64,000 nt of DNA from Neolewinella persica DSM 23188 (lineage in GTDB: Bacteria > Bacteroidota > Bacteroidia > Chitinophagales > Saprospiraceae): positions 123,409 to 187,408 of the forward strand of contig NZ_KB890447.1 of NCBI RefSeq assembly GCF_000373105.1. Direction: 5' to 3'. Under the pieces are notes generated by a model. It saw nothing but the letters and a program-made list of their open reading frames with translations. It ran no database searches and was not told the DNA's origin. Position 1 is the first letter of the stretch. Each line of letters starts with the position of its first letter. The translations under genes were made by a program, and so were the position numbers. Shown piece by piece: positions 44,874 to 51,719 of this stretch.

Positions 44874-45461
44874 ATGTACAACATCGAGACTATATTTGCT
44901 GTTCCAGGGTCAGGCCAATCGGTGTATACCCTTAGGTTCAAAGAAGAAAGTTATGCGAACAGCAATGATAACGAGTTGTACAAAGTTTTCCGTCAGTGGC
45001 AGGATGGAGAATATCTCTCCCGCTTCTTCCGAGCCAACAAAACCAACTTAGAGGCTTATTATGGAAAAGGGATGACTTCGCTACGAGCTATGGAGCGAAC
45101 GCTTGACGAGAGCCACAAGCTCTTTAAGAAGTTGATCGCTGCCCTATCGGATGCCGAGGCAGGCAACTTTTCACCCCTGAGTCAGCTTTTCACCAACGTA
45201 GATGATTCCCCCCGCTTTAGTGACTACGTCGAACAAAAAATAAAACGCTCTTGGCTGCGTCTTTTTGCGGTACGCACGGATGACGGTCTGTTCTTTATCA
45301 CCGGAGGGGCCATTAAACTTACTGCTTCATTACAAGGTGACAACCCCCACGATCCTCCCCAGACAGACAAGGAATTAAAGAAAGCTAGAGCAGTGGCAAA
45401 ATATTTTAGAGAAGTCGTAGACAAGGATAAGTTCTACGAAGTCTACGAGATGATTATTTAA
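44874..45461 (+). CDS. Probable toxin of a toxin-antitoxin-chaperone operon
   Basis: A 195-residue cytoplasmic protein. The C-terminal half contains SWLRLFAVRTDDGLFFITGG followed by AIKLTASLQ and a charged helix, a pattern like HigB/RelE-fold toxins (strand, strand, GGAIKLT). The N-terminal half is helical. It is followed after 9 bases by an HTH protein and then by a SecB-like protein, the gene order of TAC systems. The toxin call rests on this pattern and context; no catalytic residues can be fixed. Another small ORF overlapping its start is judged spurious. Confidence 0.55.
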   Translation: MYNIETIFAVPGSGQSVYTLRFKEESYANSNDNELYKVFRQWQDGEYLSRFFRANKTNLEAYYGKGMTSLRAMERTLDESHKLFKKLIAALSDAEAGNFSPLSQLFTNVDDSPRFSDYVEQKIKRSWLRLFAVRTDDGLFFITGGAIKLTASLQGDNPHDPPQTDKELKKARAVAKYFREVVDKDKFYEVYEMII

Positions 45462-45470
45462 TGCAATCTT

Positions 45471-46034
45471 ATGAAGAACGATAAACTGCGCCAATTCCTT
45501 CAGCAAGAAGCCAAACCTATGGCTGGTTGGGAAGAATTCAAGAACGGAATGCTTAACGCTGACCGTGAGGAGCAACGCTACCGTTTTCGGATTGCGGCGA
45601 AGATTCTGGAATACATTGCGGATAACGACCTGACGCAAAAGGCTTTTGCTGAGCAGATTGGCTGTAAACCTCAGTACCTCGGTCGGGTACTGAAGGGTAA
45701 GCAGGATTTGCGTTTGAGCACCATGTTAAAGATCCAGCGTGCTATGGATACTGACCTGATTCGGGTAGCAGAGGAAAGCTTTGTTGAAACGAAACAGCCT
45801 GTTGTTGAAACTAAGGTGGCCTTCGGGAAAGAGGTGGTTTTCACGCAGGCTGCCCTTCTCAATAAGTTTCCTAAAGGGTATTCTGATGCTGTCAATCCTC
45901 AATTCTTTTCATCATCAAAGTTTCAGTTGCCAGAGATGAGGCAACTCAGTTACCAAAAGCTTGTTCCTGGGAACCCCCGGTACGTTACTGCTGACGATGT
46001 AAACAAGATTCCCGAAGTTATTGCAAACGCCTAA
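45471..46034 (+). CDS. XRE-family antitoxin with C-terminal extension
   Basis: A 187-residue protein. The Cro/C1-type HTH lies at about residues 40-85 (DLTQKAFAEQIGCKPQYLGR, then LSTMLKIQRAMDTDLI). The C-terminal 55 residues (FPKGYSDAVNPQFF to the end) are short of charge clusters and could be the chaperone-addiction segment that TAC antitoxins carry. The HTH would also autoregulate the operon. It lies 9 bases after the putative toxin and 5 bases before the SecB-like gene. Confidence 0.7.
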   Translation: MKNDKLRQFLQQEAKPMAGWEEFKNGMLNADREEQRYRFRIAAKILEYIADNDLTQKAFAEQIGCKPQYLGRVLKGKQDLRLSTMLKIQRAMDTDLIRVAEESFVETKQPVVETKVAFGKEVVFTQAALLNKFPKGYSDAVNPQFFSSSKFQLPEMRQLSYQKLVPGNPRYVTADDVNKIPEVIANA

Positions 46035-46039
46035 TTATT

Positions 46040-46486
46040 ATGAGTGAAGATTTACGGATAGGCTTTCACTTGCTAGACATTAAACGGCTTACGTTTAACC
46101 TAGATGCTGGCGTTGACATCGCTGAATCTGAGTATAAACTGTCCGTCCAACTTGGATTTGGAGCCGCTCCTGGGCTGCAAAGGGTAAAAGCTGTTCCACG
46201 GATAATTTTTGAAGTTGAAGGCGAGGCATTTATTACGCTTGAACTGGCACTGACTTTCGCCATTGCTCCTAATGCGTGGGAAAGGATGATTAATGAGGAT
46301 GGTGATTTAATTCTTCCCGTTGGTTTTGCTCGCCATCTTGGGGTAATTGGGGTAGGAACTGCGCGCGGGTTTCTCAGCGCTAAACTAGAGGGTGATCCAG
46401 ATTACAGTCAGCTGGTTTTGCCTACCGTTGACCTTACTCAAACGGTGACGGAAGACATAGGAATTGCTTTTGCGGAGGAAGAGTAA
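46040..46486 (+). CDS. SecB-like chaperone of the TAC operon
   Basis: A 148-residue cytoplasmic protein. The beta-strand pattern RIIFEVEGEAFITLELALTF and the final GVIGVGTARGFLSAKLEG leading to LVLPTVDLTQ fit the SecB fold (internal strand with a last helix and the L-P-x-[VI]-[DN] end). SecB-like chaperones in TAC systems protect the antitoxin from degradation; loss of the chaperone, for example during phage infection, frees the toxin. The assignment is from fold pattern and gene order. Overall length is close to SecB (about 150). Confidence 0.6.
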   Translation: MSEDLRIGFHLLDIKRLTFNLDAGVDIAESEYKLSVQLGFGAAPGLQRVKAVPRIIFEVEGEAFITLELALTFAIAPNAWERMINEDGDLILPVGFARHLGVIGVGTARGFLSAKLEGDPDYSQLVLPTVDLTQTVTEDIGIAFAEEE

Positions 46487-46501
46487 ATTGATGACAAAAG
46501 T

Positions 46502-46612
46502 ATGGGGGAAACATTTAATAAAATAACCGTTGATGTTGGCACGGGGGCTTTTGCTCACGGGCAGGTATATGTCGCTGTTAGTAGATGTAAATCCTTAGAA
46601 GGAATACCATAG
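46502..46612 (+). pseudogene. C-terminal remnant of a PIF1/AAA helicase
   Basis: A 36-codon open stretch reads MGETFNKITVDVGTG, then AFAHGQVYVAVSRCKSLEGI, then Pro-stop. The second part is the helicase motif VI region typical of PIF1-like and related ATPases (AFAHGQ-Y-A-SR). No upstream helicase sequence exists, so this is the tail of a lost gene, 15 bases after the SecB-like stop. Confidence 0.7.
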
Positions 46613-46884
46613 TTACCCAAAGCCGACAAGCATCAAATTTTAGTCAACACCCATTACGTCAACCAGCATTGAAGGAGGATCAGTTAAATTGTTTTAGGTT
46701 AAATTAACGACAGTTAATTTAATCGCAATGATTGAATTCTCCGAAAGCCACGAATTCTCAAGTCGTTTGATTTTCCCGCTAAGTTTTACCTGGCCCAGCA
46801 GCTCGGCCCAACCCTAAGACCCACTCGGCTAAAGCCAAGGGTACACGTGTACCTCCGGGTGCGCTTCGCGTCTACCTTCGGCGG
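46613..46884. other. Intergenic stretch after the defence island
   Basis: No gene is supported. AT-rich to about 46790, then a GC-rich repeat-like stretch with AGCAGCTCGGCCCAACCC and TACACGTGTACCTCCGGGTG. It marks the border between the low-GC island and ordinary sequence. Confidence 0.4.
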
Positions 46885-47100
46885 TCAGCCGGAATGGTCT
46901 TCCCCCTCCTCCACCAACAACGCACAAACCCCAACCCCCAAAACCCCCGCAATCCGATACAACATCTCCACCCGAGGTTGCATACGGTTCAGGCACCAGC
47001 GCGAGACCGTCTGTGGTGATGTGTCCAGCTTTTCAGCTAGCCATTTGTATTTGATGCCTTTCTCATCCAAGACCTCCTTGATACGGTTGTAACGTTGCAT
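46885..47100 (-). CDS. Small XRE-family transcriptional regulator
   Basis: A 71-residue single HTH protein starting at the ATG at 47100 (MQRYNRIKEVLDEKG). The helix-turn-helix is KWLAEKLDTSPQTVSRWC, followed by a helical end (MLYRIAGVLGVGVCALLVEE). A longer start at 47118 is possible but less likely. It is divergent from the barnase gene. The intergenic region holds two copies of TTAAACGTTCAA, which may be its operator, so it could control the ribonuclease pair. Confidence 0.78.
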   Translation of the reverse strand: MQRYNRIKEVLDEKGIKYKWLAEKLDTSPQTVSRWCLNRMQPRVEMLYRIAGVLGVGVCALLVEEGEDHSG

Positions 47101-47164
47101 GTTTCCAATGAAAGCCACTGGCGGCGCATATCCAAGTAAAACGATAAATGGAATTAAAATGAAC

Positions 47165-47212
47165 TTTAAACGTTCAATTATTTGTACGTTAAACGTTCAA
47201 ACGCTATATTTG
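47165..47212 (+). promoter_or_regulatory. Bacteroidota promoter with paired operator-like repeats
   Basis: TTTG at 47181-47184 and TATATTTG at 47205-47212, 20 bases apart, match the Bacteroidota -33/-7 consensus (TTTG, TAnnTTTG). Two direct copies of TTAAACGTTCAA, at 47166-47177 and 47189-47200, lie just upstream of and within the promoter. They are centred 23 bases apart and are good candidates for repressor sites. The promoter points to the barnase gene. Confidence 0.65.
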
Positions 47213-47284
47213 CTATCGTAACGTAATCATTTCTTTCCACCCGGTTCCACCAAATCAGCTGCCCCAAAGCGGCCGGTCATACCC

Positions 47285-47785
47285 ATGGCCAGTGCGGACC
47301 ATCACCCACACGCCCACATGCTAACCCTACCAAAACCCAGCAGCCACCAGCTGCCCGGAGCACTAATCCTATGCCTACTAACCCTGCTCCTATTCACCTC
47401 CCTCCGCACCTGCGCCCCCGCCCAAATCACCCAACTCCCGGCGGTGAAAACAACGGTCCCCATCCCGAAGCCTCCACGGGGAAACATCGACCCGGCCCTC
47501 CCCGTCCTGGCCCTCGCGCAAAGCCCGCCCCACGTACAGCGCGTGGTGCAGCACCTGCGGACCATCAAAAGCTGGAATCCCCTCGCTGGTTTCCGGGGCG
47601 GCCGTACCTTTCGCAACCTCGAAGGAGTGCTTCCAAAAAGAGCGGTGTACCGCGAATACGACGTCTTGCCCAACCTGGCGGGCGTCCCCCGAGGCGCCGA
47701 ACGCATCGTCGTCGACGCCACCCGCCGCAACTTTTACTATACCTCCGATCATTACACTACATTCACCCAAATCCTCCTCCCATGA
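47285..47785 (+). CDS. Secreted barnase-family ribonuclease
   Basis: A 166-residue protein, or 155 from the ATG at 47318. A hydrophobic segment (LILCLLTLLLFTSLRTC) ends in a lipobox-like Cys whose codons come from the dispersed repeat. The C-terminal 75 residues match barnase: GGRTFRNLEGVLP, YREYDV with Glu 124, GAERIVV with Arg 140, and SDHYTTF with His 156, the expected base, arginine and acid. The enzyme would cut RNA after guanine. Export as a lipoprotein points to a contact- or release-type toxin. It overlaps the barstar gene by ATGA. Confidence 0.88.
   Translation: MASADHHPHAHMLTLPKPSSHQLPGALILCLLTLLLFTSLRTCAPAQITQLPAVKTTVPIPKPPRGNIDPALPVLALAQSPPHVQRVVQHLRTIKSWNPLAGFRGGRTFRNLEGVLPKRAVYREYDVLPNLAGVPRGAERIVVDATRRNFYYTSDHYTTFTQILLP
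47406..47423 (+). repeat. Dispersed 19-bp repeat at the barnase lipobox
   Basis: GCACCTGCGCCCCCGCCC encodes RTCAPA, providing the Cys of the predicted lipobox. Confidence 0.6.
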
Positions 47786-48054
47786 CCAAGACCGAATTCT
47801 TAACCGCCCTGGCCGAAGCCTACGACTTCGCCAAATACGCCGACTACACCGCCGGCAATTTAGACAGCGCCGACGAATGCCTGGCCGACGCCCGCGCCGC
47901 CGCCGGCACCGATAAATTAGACATCCGCCGCTTGTTCGAGGTCTTATTAAAAGACGCCACCCGCACCGAACGGGCGGGGATCATGGTCCTGTTGGACGAT
48001 TACTTGCTGGAGGATTCAACGACTGACCCAGATCCGGAGGGGCGCCCCGCGTAG
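47782..48054 (+). CDS. Barstar-like immunity protein
   Basis: A 90-residue cytoplasmic protein starting in the ATGA overlap with barnase. The segment FAKYADYTAGNLDSADECLA resembles the barstar helix (Y-x-x-NLDALxDCL) that plugs the barnase active site. It is acidic overall. The last residues (DPDPEGRPA) and the stop come from a degenerate REP element at 48031, so the ancestral C-terminus was probably altered. Partner identity is strongly supported by the overlap. Confidence 0.78.
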   Translation: MTKTEFLTALAEAYDFAKYADYTAGNLDSADECLADARAAAGTDKLDIRRLFEVLLKDATRTERAGIMVLLDDYLLEDSTTDPDPEGRPA

Positions 48055-48083
48055 CGGTGGGCTTTAGCCCATCATATTCGTTT
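48031..48083. repeat. Degenerate REP element closing the barstar gene
   Basis: ATCCGGAGGGGCGCCCCGCG, then TAGCGGTGGGCTTTAGCCCA, resembles 29584 and 49854. It covers the stop codon. Confidence 0.6.
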
Positions 48084-48095
48084 CAGCCCAAATAA

Positions 48096-48129
48096 AGATG
48101 GCGGACACCAAAACTGATGTCCGCCATTT
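48096..48129 (+). terminator. Hairpin terminator after barstar
   Basis: A perfect 10-bp stem, ATGGCGGACA (48098-48107) with TGTCCGCCAT (48118-48127), and a 10-base loop. An A-run precedes and a short T-run follows, so it could serve both strands, between the barstar gene and the convergent CHAP gene. Confidence 0.6.
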
Positions 48130-48209
48130 GGTTGGCCGGGTAGCGGCTGTAGAAGGGCGATTGCTGCAATTAACCCATTAAATCACAGAATGGCCTGCAG
48201 GGTGTTGAT

Positions 48210-49655
48210 TTAGTCACTAATAATATGCTTCAGGGAAGTGCTCGTTTTACCTGCCGCATTGGTTATTTGCAGGGTGTAGGTGCCCACAGGCAGGCCGCTT
48301 TTCACGAAGGTGAGTTGCGTGGTGTTTGGCGCTGCCTGCTGCCGGTGTACTTCTTTTCCTATGGCATCCAGCAGCCGAACCGTAACCGGAGCGTTCGAAT
48401 CACCTGGCAGCATCACGGTGAAGACTCCCTGAGAAGGATTAGGGAAGGCAGTGGCCTGGGTGTTCGCAGCTTTGCCCACTGGGGCATTATCTCCAGTGAA
48501 GGACACCGGGGTGGTAAAGGTTTTGGAAGCAGAGTAGGCCGTCCAGGCACTGGTAGAGACGCAGCGACGGCGCATTCTTACTTCGTAAGTCCGGCCAGTC
48601 AGAAGGCCCGTGAGGTTGAAGTAGGCGGCTGCCGTATCCGTTACGTCGACCCAGGTACCATTTTGCAAGCGGTACTGCAGGTCAATGCGGTAGTTCGTAC
48701 CTGCGAGGGAAACACGCGCGCTGTTTTTAGTGAGGTTCGATAGGCTGATCTGGCTGGTGGTTGGGACGGTGCAGGTGGCTACAGGAGCGGAGATATTGAC
48801 GCTGATGGTACTACTGCTACTGGTCTTATGTAACAAAATCCAAGGTGAGCTGGAGGAGGCTCTTGACTCTATCCAGATTTTGTAAGCTCCTGGCACAGAA
48901 CTAATAGTTGACTTTGAGAAGGTCAGTACCTTCGTCTGGTTCGCACTAAAGACTTCACCGTTTCTCAATTGGATTTCTCCAAGGAATTGGTTTGCGCTGG
49001 AATAGAGGGCACATCTGAAATTTGAAGTAATGGAGGAGTTATGATTGTTTTTTACCGTCACCTGGACGGTCAACCCCTGGCCCTGAACAATGGGGTTAGG
49101 GTTCAACGTGGAGCTTTCCAATCTGAAGCGATTGTAGCGAATGTACCTGGGCGCACTTACGTTCCTGGTGCCGAAGGTGCAATTACCCGTTCGGTTATAC
49201 TCAGAGATTGATGCGGAACCATCAGCATTAACGGATTCTACGAACGCTACGTGCCCGTAGGTTGCACTTGCGCCAGGGTCGCCTGCGGTCCAGTGGGCGA
49301 TAGCTCCCGGCGTGGGGACGTTTGACACGAAATATCCCGTGCTTTGCATTCTCATTGCCCACCTGCAGGCATGGCGTAAAGCACCTGAGTTGGAGTTGCA
49401 GTCTTCGGAGCCGCCTGTTCCGGTAATGTCGTTTCTGAACGGATCGTTGGCATCGCCGGGCGAATTGTCAAAGGCTTGATTAAGTTTGAAAGCGACGAAG
49501 GAAGTACACTGCTTTTTGTAAAAAAGCCAAGGATCTGAGCCAGCACTTGTTCCGCAAGTTCCGCCATTTCCATAAGGGTAACCGCTAGTCTGAGCAAGCA
49601 TGAAAAAGCTGGACATTATTACCAGCACGAGGAGGAAAATCTTCTTCATTGACAT
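48210..49655 (-). CDS. CHAP-domain secreted protein with T9SS sorting signal
   Basis: A 481-residue exported protein with a signal peptide (FLLVLVIMSSFFMLAQ). The CHAP amidase domain (about 30-185) has catalytic Cys 50 in QCTSFVAFKLNQ and His in YGHVAFVESVN, followed by SEYN. It probably cuts peptidoglycan. Residues about 190-290 are an adhesion-like beta domain, about 295-390 a fibronectin type III domain, and about 400-481 a T9SS type A sorting domain (ATAFPNPSQGVFTVML, VGTYTLQITNAAGKT). The protein is therefore expected on the cell surface or released. It converges with the barnase/barstar operon. Confidence 0.88.
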   Translation of the reverse strand: MSMKKIFLLVLVIMSSFFMLAQTSGYPYGNGGTCGTSAGSDPWLFYKKQCTSFVAFKLNQAFDNSPGDANDPFRNDITGTGGSEDCNSNSGALRHACRWAMRMQSTGYFVSNVPTPGAIAHWTAGDPGASATYGHVAFVESVNADGSASISEYNRTGNCTFGTRNVSAPRYIRYNRFRLESSTLNPNPIVQGQGLTVQVTVKNNHNSSITSNFRCALYSSANQFLGEIQLRNGEVFSANQTKVLTFSKSTISSVPGAYKIWIESRASSSSPWILLHKTSSSSTISVNISAPVATCTVPTTSQISLSNLTKNSARVSLAGTNYRIDLQYRLQNGTWVDVTDTAAAYFNLTGLLTGRTYEVRMRRRCVSTSAWTAYSASKTFTTPVSFTGDNAPVGKAANTQATAFPNPSQGVFTVMLPGDSNAPVTVRLLDAIGKEVHRQQAAPNTTQLTFVKSGLPVGTYTLQITNAAGKTSTSLKHIISD

Positions 49656-49980
49656 ATAGGGTTTGACCGGTTCCTGGGAACTGGCAAGTGATTGGTAAAG
49701 AAATTAAAGTCAGTATCCGGGCGGTAGAGGAGCGTAATTCTCGCAGCCGGAGCGGTTTGGGAGTGTAGACAAACACTAGCCTTAGTATAGCGTAATCAAG
49801 AGATTAGTGTTCGATACATAAGCGTAAATATTTTTTTAAAAAAGTTGACCTGGACCCGGAGGGTCGACCGGCTTAGCGGTAAGCTTTAGCCCATCGTATT
49901 CGTTGATCCTGCGGGGATCTCATGCTCCTATTAGAAGGTTATTCCTTAACGCCCCACCACCCGCACTCGTTCCGCTCCCG
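49656..49980. repeat. Intergenic stretch with degenerate REP element
   Basis: AT-rich leader of the CHAP gene to about 49845, then a degenerate REP element at 49854-49905 (ACCCGGAGGGTCGACCGGCT, then TAGCGGTAAGCTTTAGCCCA). No gene is seen. Confidence 0.5.
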
Positions 49981-50219
49981 CTACGAGGAAGTACATGCCG
50001 CCTCATTGCTCCAATAACTTTCCCCTGCACCTGCGGCCTCGCCTGAAAATGCTTCGGAAGCTGCTTGGGGATCTGGTGGCAGTACCGACCATTTGGTGCC
50101 GTCAGCAGAACGTTTTACGGAGAAAATGTCATGGTTTTCGGTGGCGGATACAAACCACGATAATTTTACCGCTTTATGCCAGGTCACCTGAGCCGTAAAG
50201 CTTTCCCAGGCCCGGCAGC
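49981..50219 (-). pseudogene. Remnant of a T9SS-exported protein
   Basis: On the minus strand an open stretch reads ESFTAQVTWHKAVKLSWFVS, then ATENHDIFSVKRSADGTKWS. This is the beta-sandwich segment that precedes sorting domains in many T9SS proteins. It is cut off by repeat-derived sequence (EAAGAGES), so the copy at 50026-50043 lies inside the remnant. No start or sorting domain is left. Confidence 0.55.
50026..50043 (+). repeat. Dispersed 19-bp repeat before the AraC gene
   Basis: TGCACCTGCGGCCTCGCC, C-rich towards the AraC gene. Confidence 0.65.
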
Positions 50220-50287
50220 ATGGTTTGGCACTTTATGGCAATTTGCCAACGTTTCGATTTTACCGTTTAACCCCAACCACTCCCAGC

Positions 50288-51331
50288 GTGCACTACATTG
50301 ACCAACTTCTCTTCTTCTTCGGAGCCATCGGTGTCTTTAACAGTTTTATCATTGGGGGCTATTATCTGCTGACGGCGAAGCGGGAGAATTTACCGAAGAT
50401 TATTTTCAGCTTATTCCTGCTGGTTTTTAGCCTGCGGGTAGCAAAGTCCCTGTTGTATTCCTTTTCCACGGTCGAGCCGATCTTCATCCTGCAGTCCGGG
50501 CCGGCATTTTTCCTGCTGATCGGACCGCTGTTCTACGCTTACGTCATCTCCGTTCAGGAAGCACGGGACGGGGCCATCAGGGCCATCAGGTTACACGGTC
50601 TGGTGTGGATGTGCGTGATCGCCTTCCTACTGGTCGTTTTCCCTTTTAGCCACTACGTGGCGACGAATAAGGAAATCATCCTGCCACTGATCAACCTCCA
50701 ACTCCTGGTCTACATAATGGCTTCCTTGTGGCGCATCCGGTCCGTGATCTTTGATTTTCGGCGAACTACGGTGCTTAATAAATGGCTGGTGTTGCTGAGT
50801 ACAAACCTTTTGCTTTTGTGGGCGGTATTTGCGTTCACCACATTCCGGTTCTTTGTTGTTGGGTCAATCATCTACTCAACCCTGTTTTATGGTTGTTTTT
50901 TCCTTCTCCTGAACAACAGGAAACTGCGGTTCGACCTGTTTCAACGAGCTGTTCCCCAAGACCTAACGTCGACATTCACCAGGGGAGGGGAGTTGGAGGA
51001 GGCTCTGATCACCCGCATTACCCAGCACCGCCTTTTTGCGGACCCGGACCTGAAGTTGCCCGACCTCGCTGAACAGATGGACCTATCGCTCCACGATTTG
51101 TCTCGTTTTCTCAACGATGACTTGAAGGTTAATTATCCTGATTTCATAAATTCTTTCCGGGTCGAAGAGGCCAAACGGTTGCTGGAAACTGATTCGGTTT
51201 TTACCGTTGAGGCGCTTGGTAACCATGCCGGGTTCAGGTCAAAGTCGGCGTTCTACCGGGCCTTCAGGAAATGTACGGGAACTACCCCGGCAAGGTACCA
51301 GGCAAGAGGGGCAAAATCGGATGGCGGGTGA
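50288..51331 (+). CDS. Membrane-bound AraC-family transcriptional regulator
   Basis: About 348 residues from GTG at 50288 (an alternative TTG lies at 50225). Seven hydrophobic segments occupy residues about 5-215. The C-terminal HTH_18 DNA-binding domain (about 240-345) includes LKLPDLAEQMDLSLHDLSRF and a second helix pair, FTVEALGNHAGFRSKSAFYR, ending FRKCTGTTPARY. Such membrane-sensor AraC proteins are common in Bacteroidota and respond to unknown envelope signals. Its target genes cannot be told; it is not in an evident operon. Confidence 0.88.
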   Translation: MHYIDQLLFFFGAIGVFNSFIIGGYYLLTAKRENLPKIIFSLFLLVFSLRVAKSLLYSFSTVEPIFILQSGPAFFLLIGPLFYAYVISVQEARDGAIRAIRLHGLVWMCVIAFLLVVFPFSHYVATNKEIILPLINLQLLVYIMASLWRIRSVIFDFRRTTVLNKWLVLLSTNLLLLWAVFAFTTFRFFVVGSIIYSTLFYGCFFLLLNNRKLRFDLFQRAVPQDLTSTFTRGGELEEALITRITQHRLFADPDLKLPDLAEQMDLSLHDLSRFLNDDLKVNYPDFINSFRVEEAKRLLETDSVFTVEALGNHAGFRSKSAFYRAFRKCTGTTPARYQARGAKSDGG

Positions 51332-51719
51332 GTTCGGGCTTTATACTACTGTTGGCCATATGAGATGAAAATTATTAGTAGGCGCCCTTTACGGCTAGCG
51401 TCTACACGCCTCTTTACCTAGTACCTCTCAGGCCATCATTATAGCTCCGCCAGCGGCGTTTTCTCCTCCGAGGCGTCGAGCTGGCGCAGCCGCGAGCACC
51501 TGGGAGGTCTAAAACGACGGGCGGGCGGCTACCACCTGGAGTAACCCGTAGAGGGGGTAAGTTTATTTTACTGTAGCTCCAGGCCTGAAATGTTCTGATC
51601 TATAAATCGGAACAAGAAGGGACCAGCTTTGCTTGCGGGCTGGCAAAATCGACGGTAAGATTGTAGTCGAAAGAGCACTGCCCCAACATTAAGTAATCCT
51701 TTTACCCAAGATATCCCGC
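51332..51719. repeat. Intergenic stretch carrying hairpin element copy C
   Basis: Bases 51457-51516 form a hairpin, CGTTTTCTCCTCCGAGG on the left and CCTGGGAGGTCTAAAACG on the right. It is nearly the exact reverse complement of hairpin A1 (8809-8868), with about three differences in 60. The rest of the gap shows no gene. Confidence 0.65.

Noticed and set aside
47371-47781. N-terminal extension of barstar in the frame overlapping barnase
   Set aside because: Out-of-frame reading of the barnase gene; the ATGA overlap start gives a normal barstar length.
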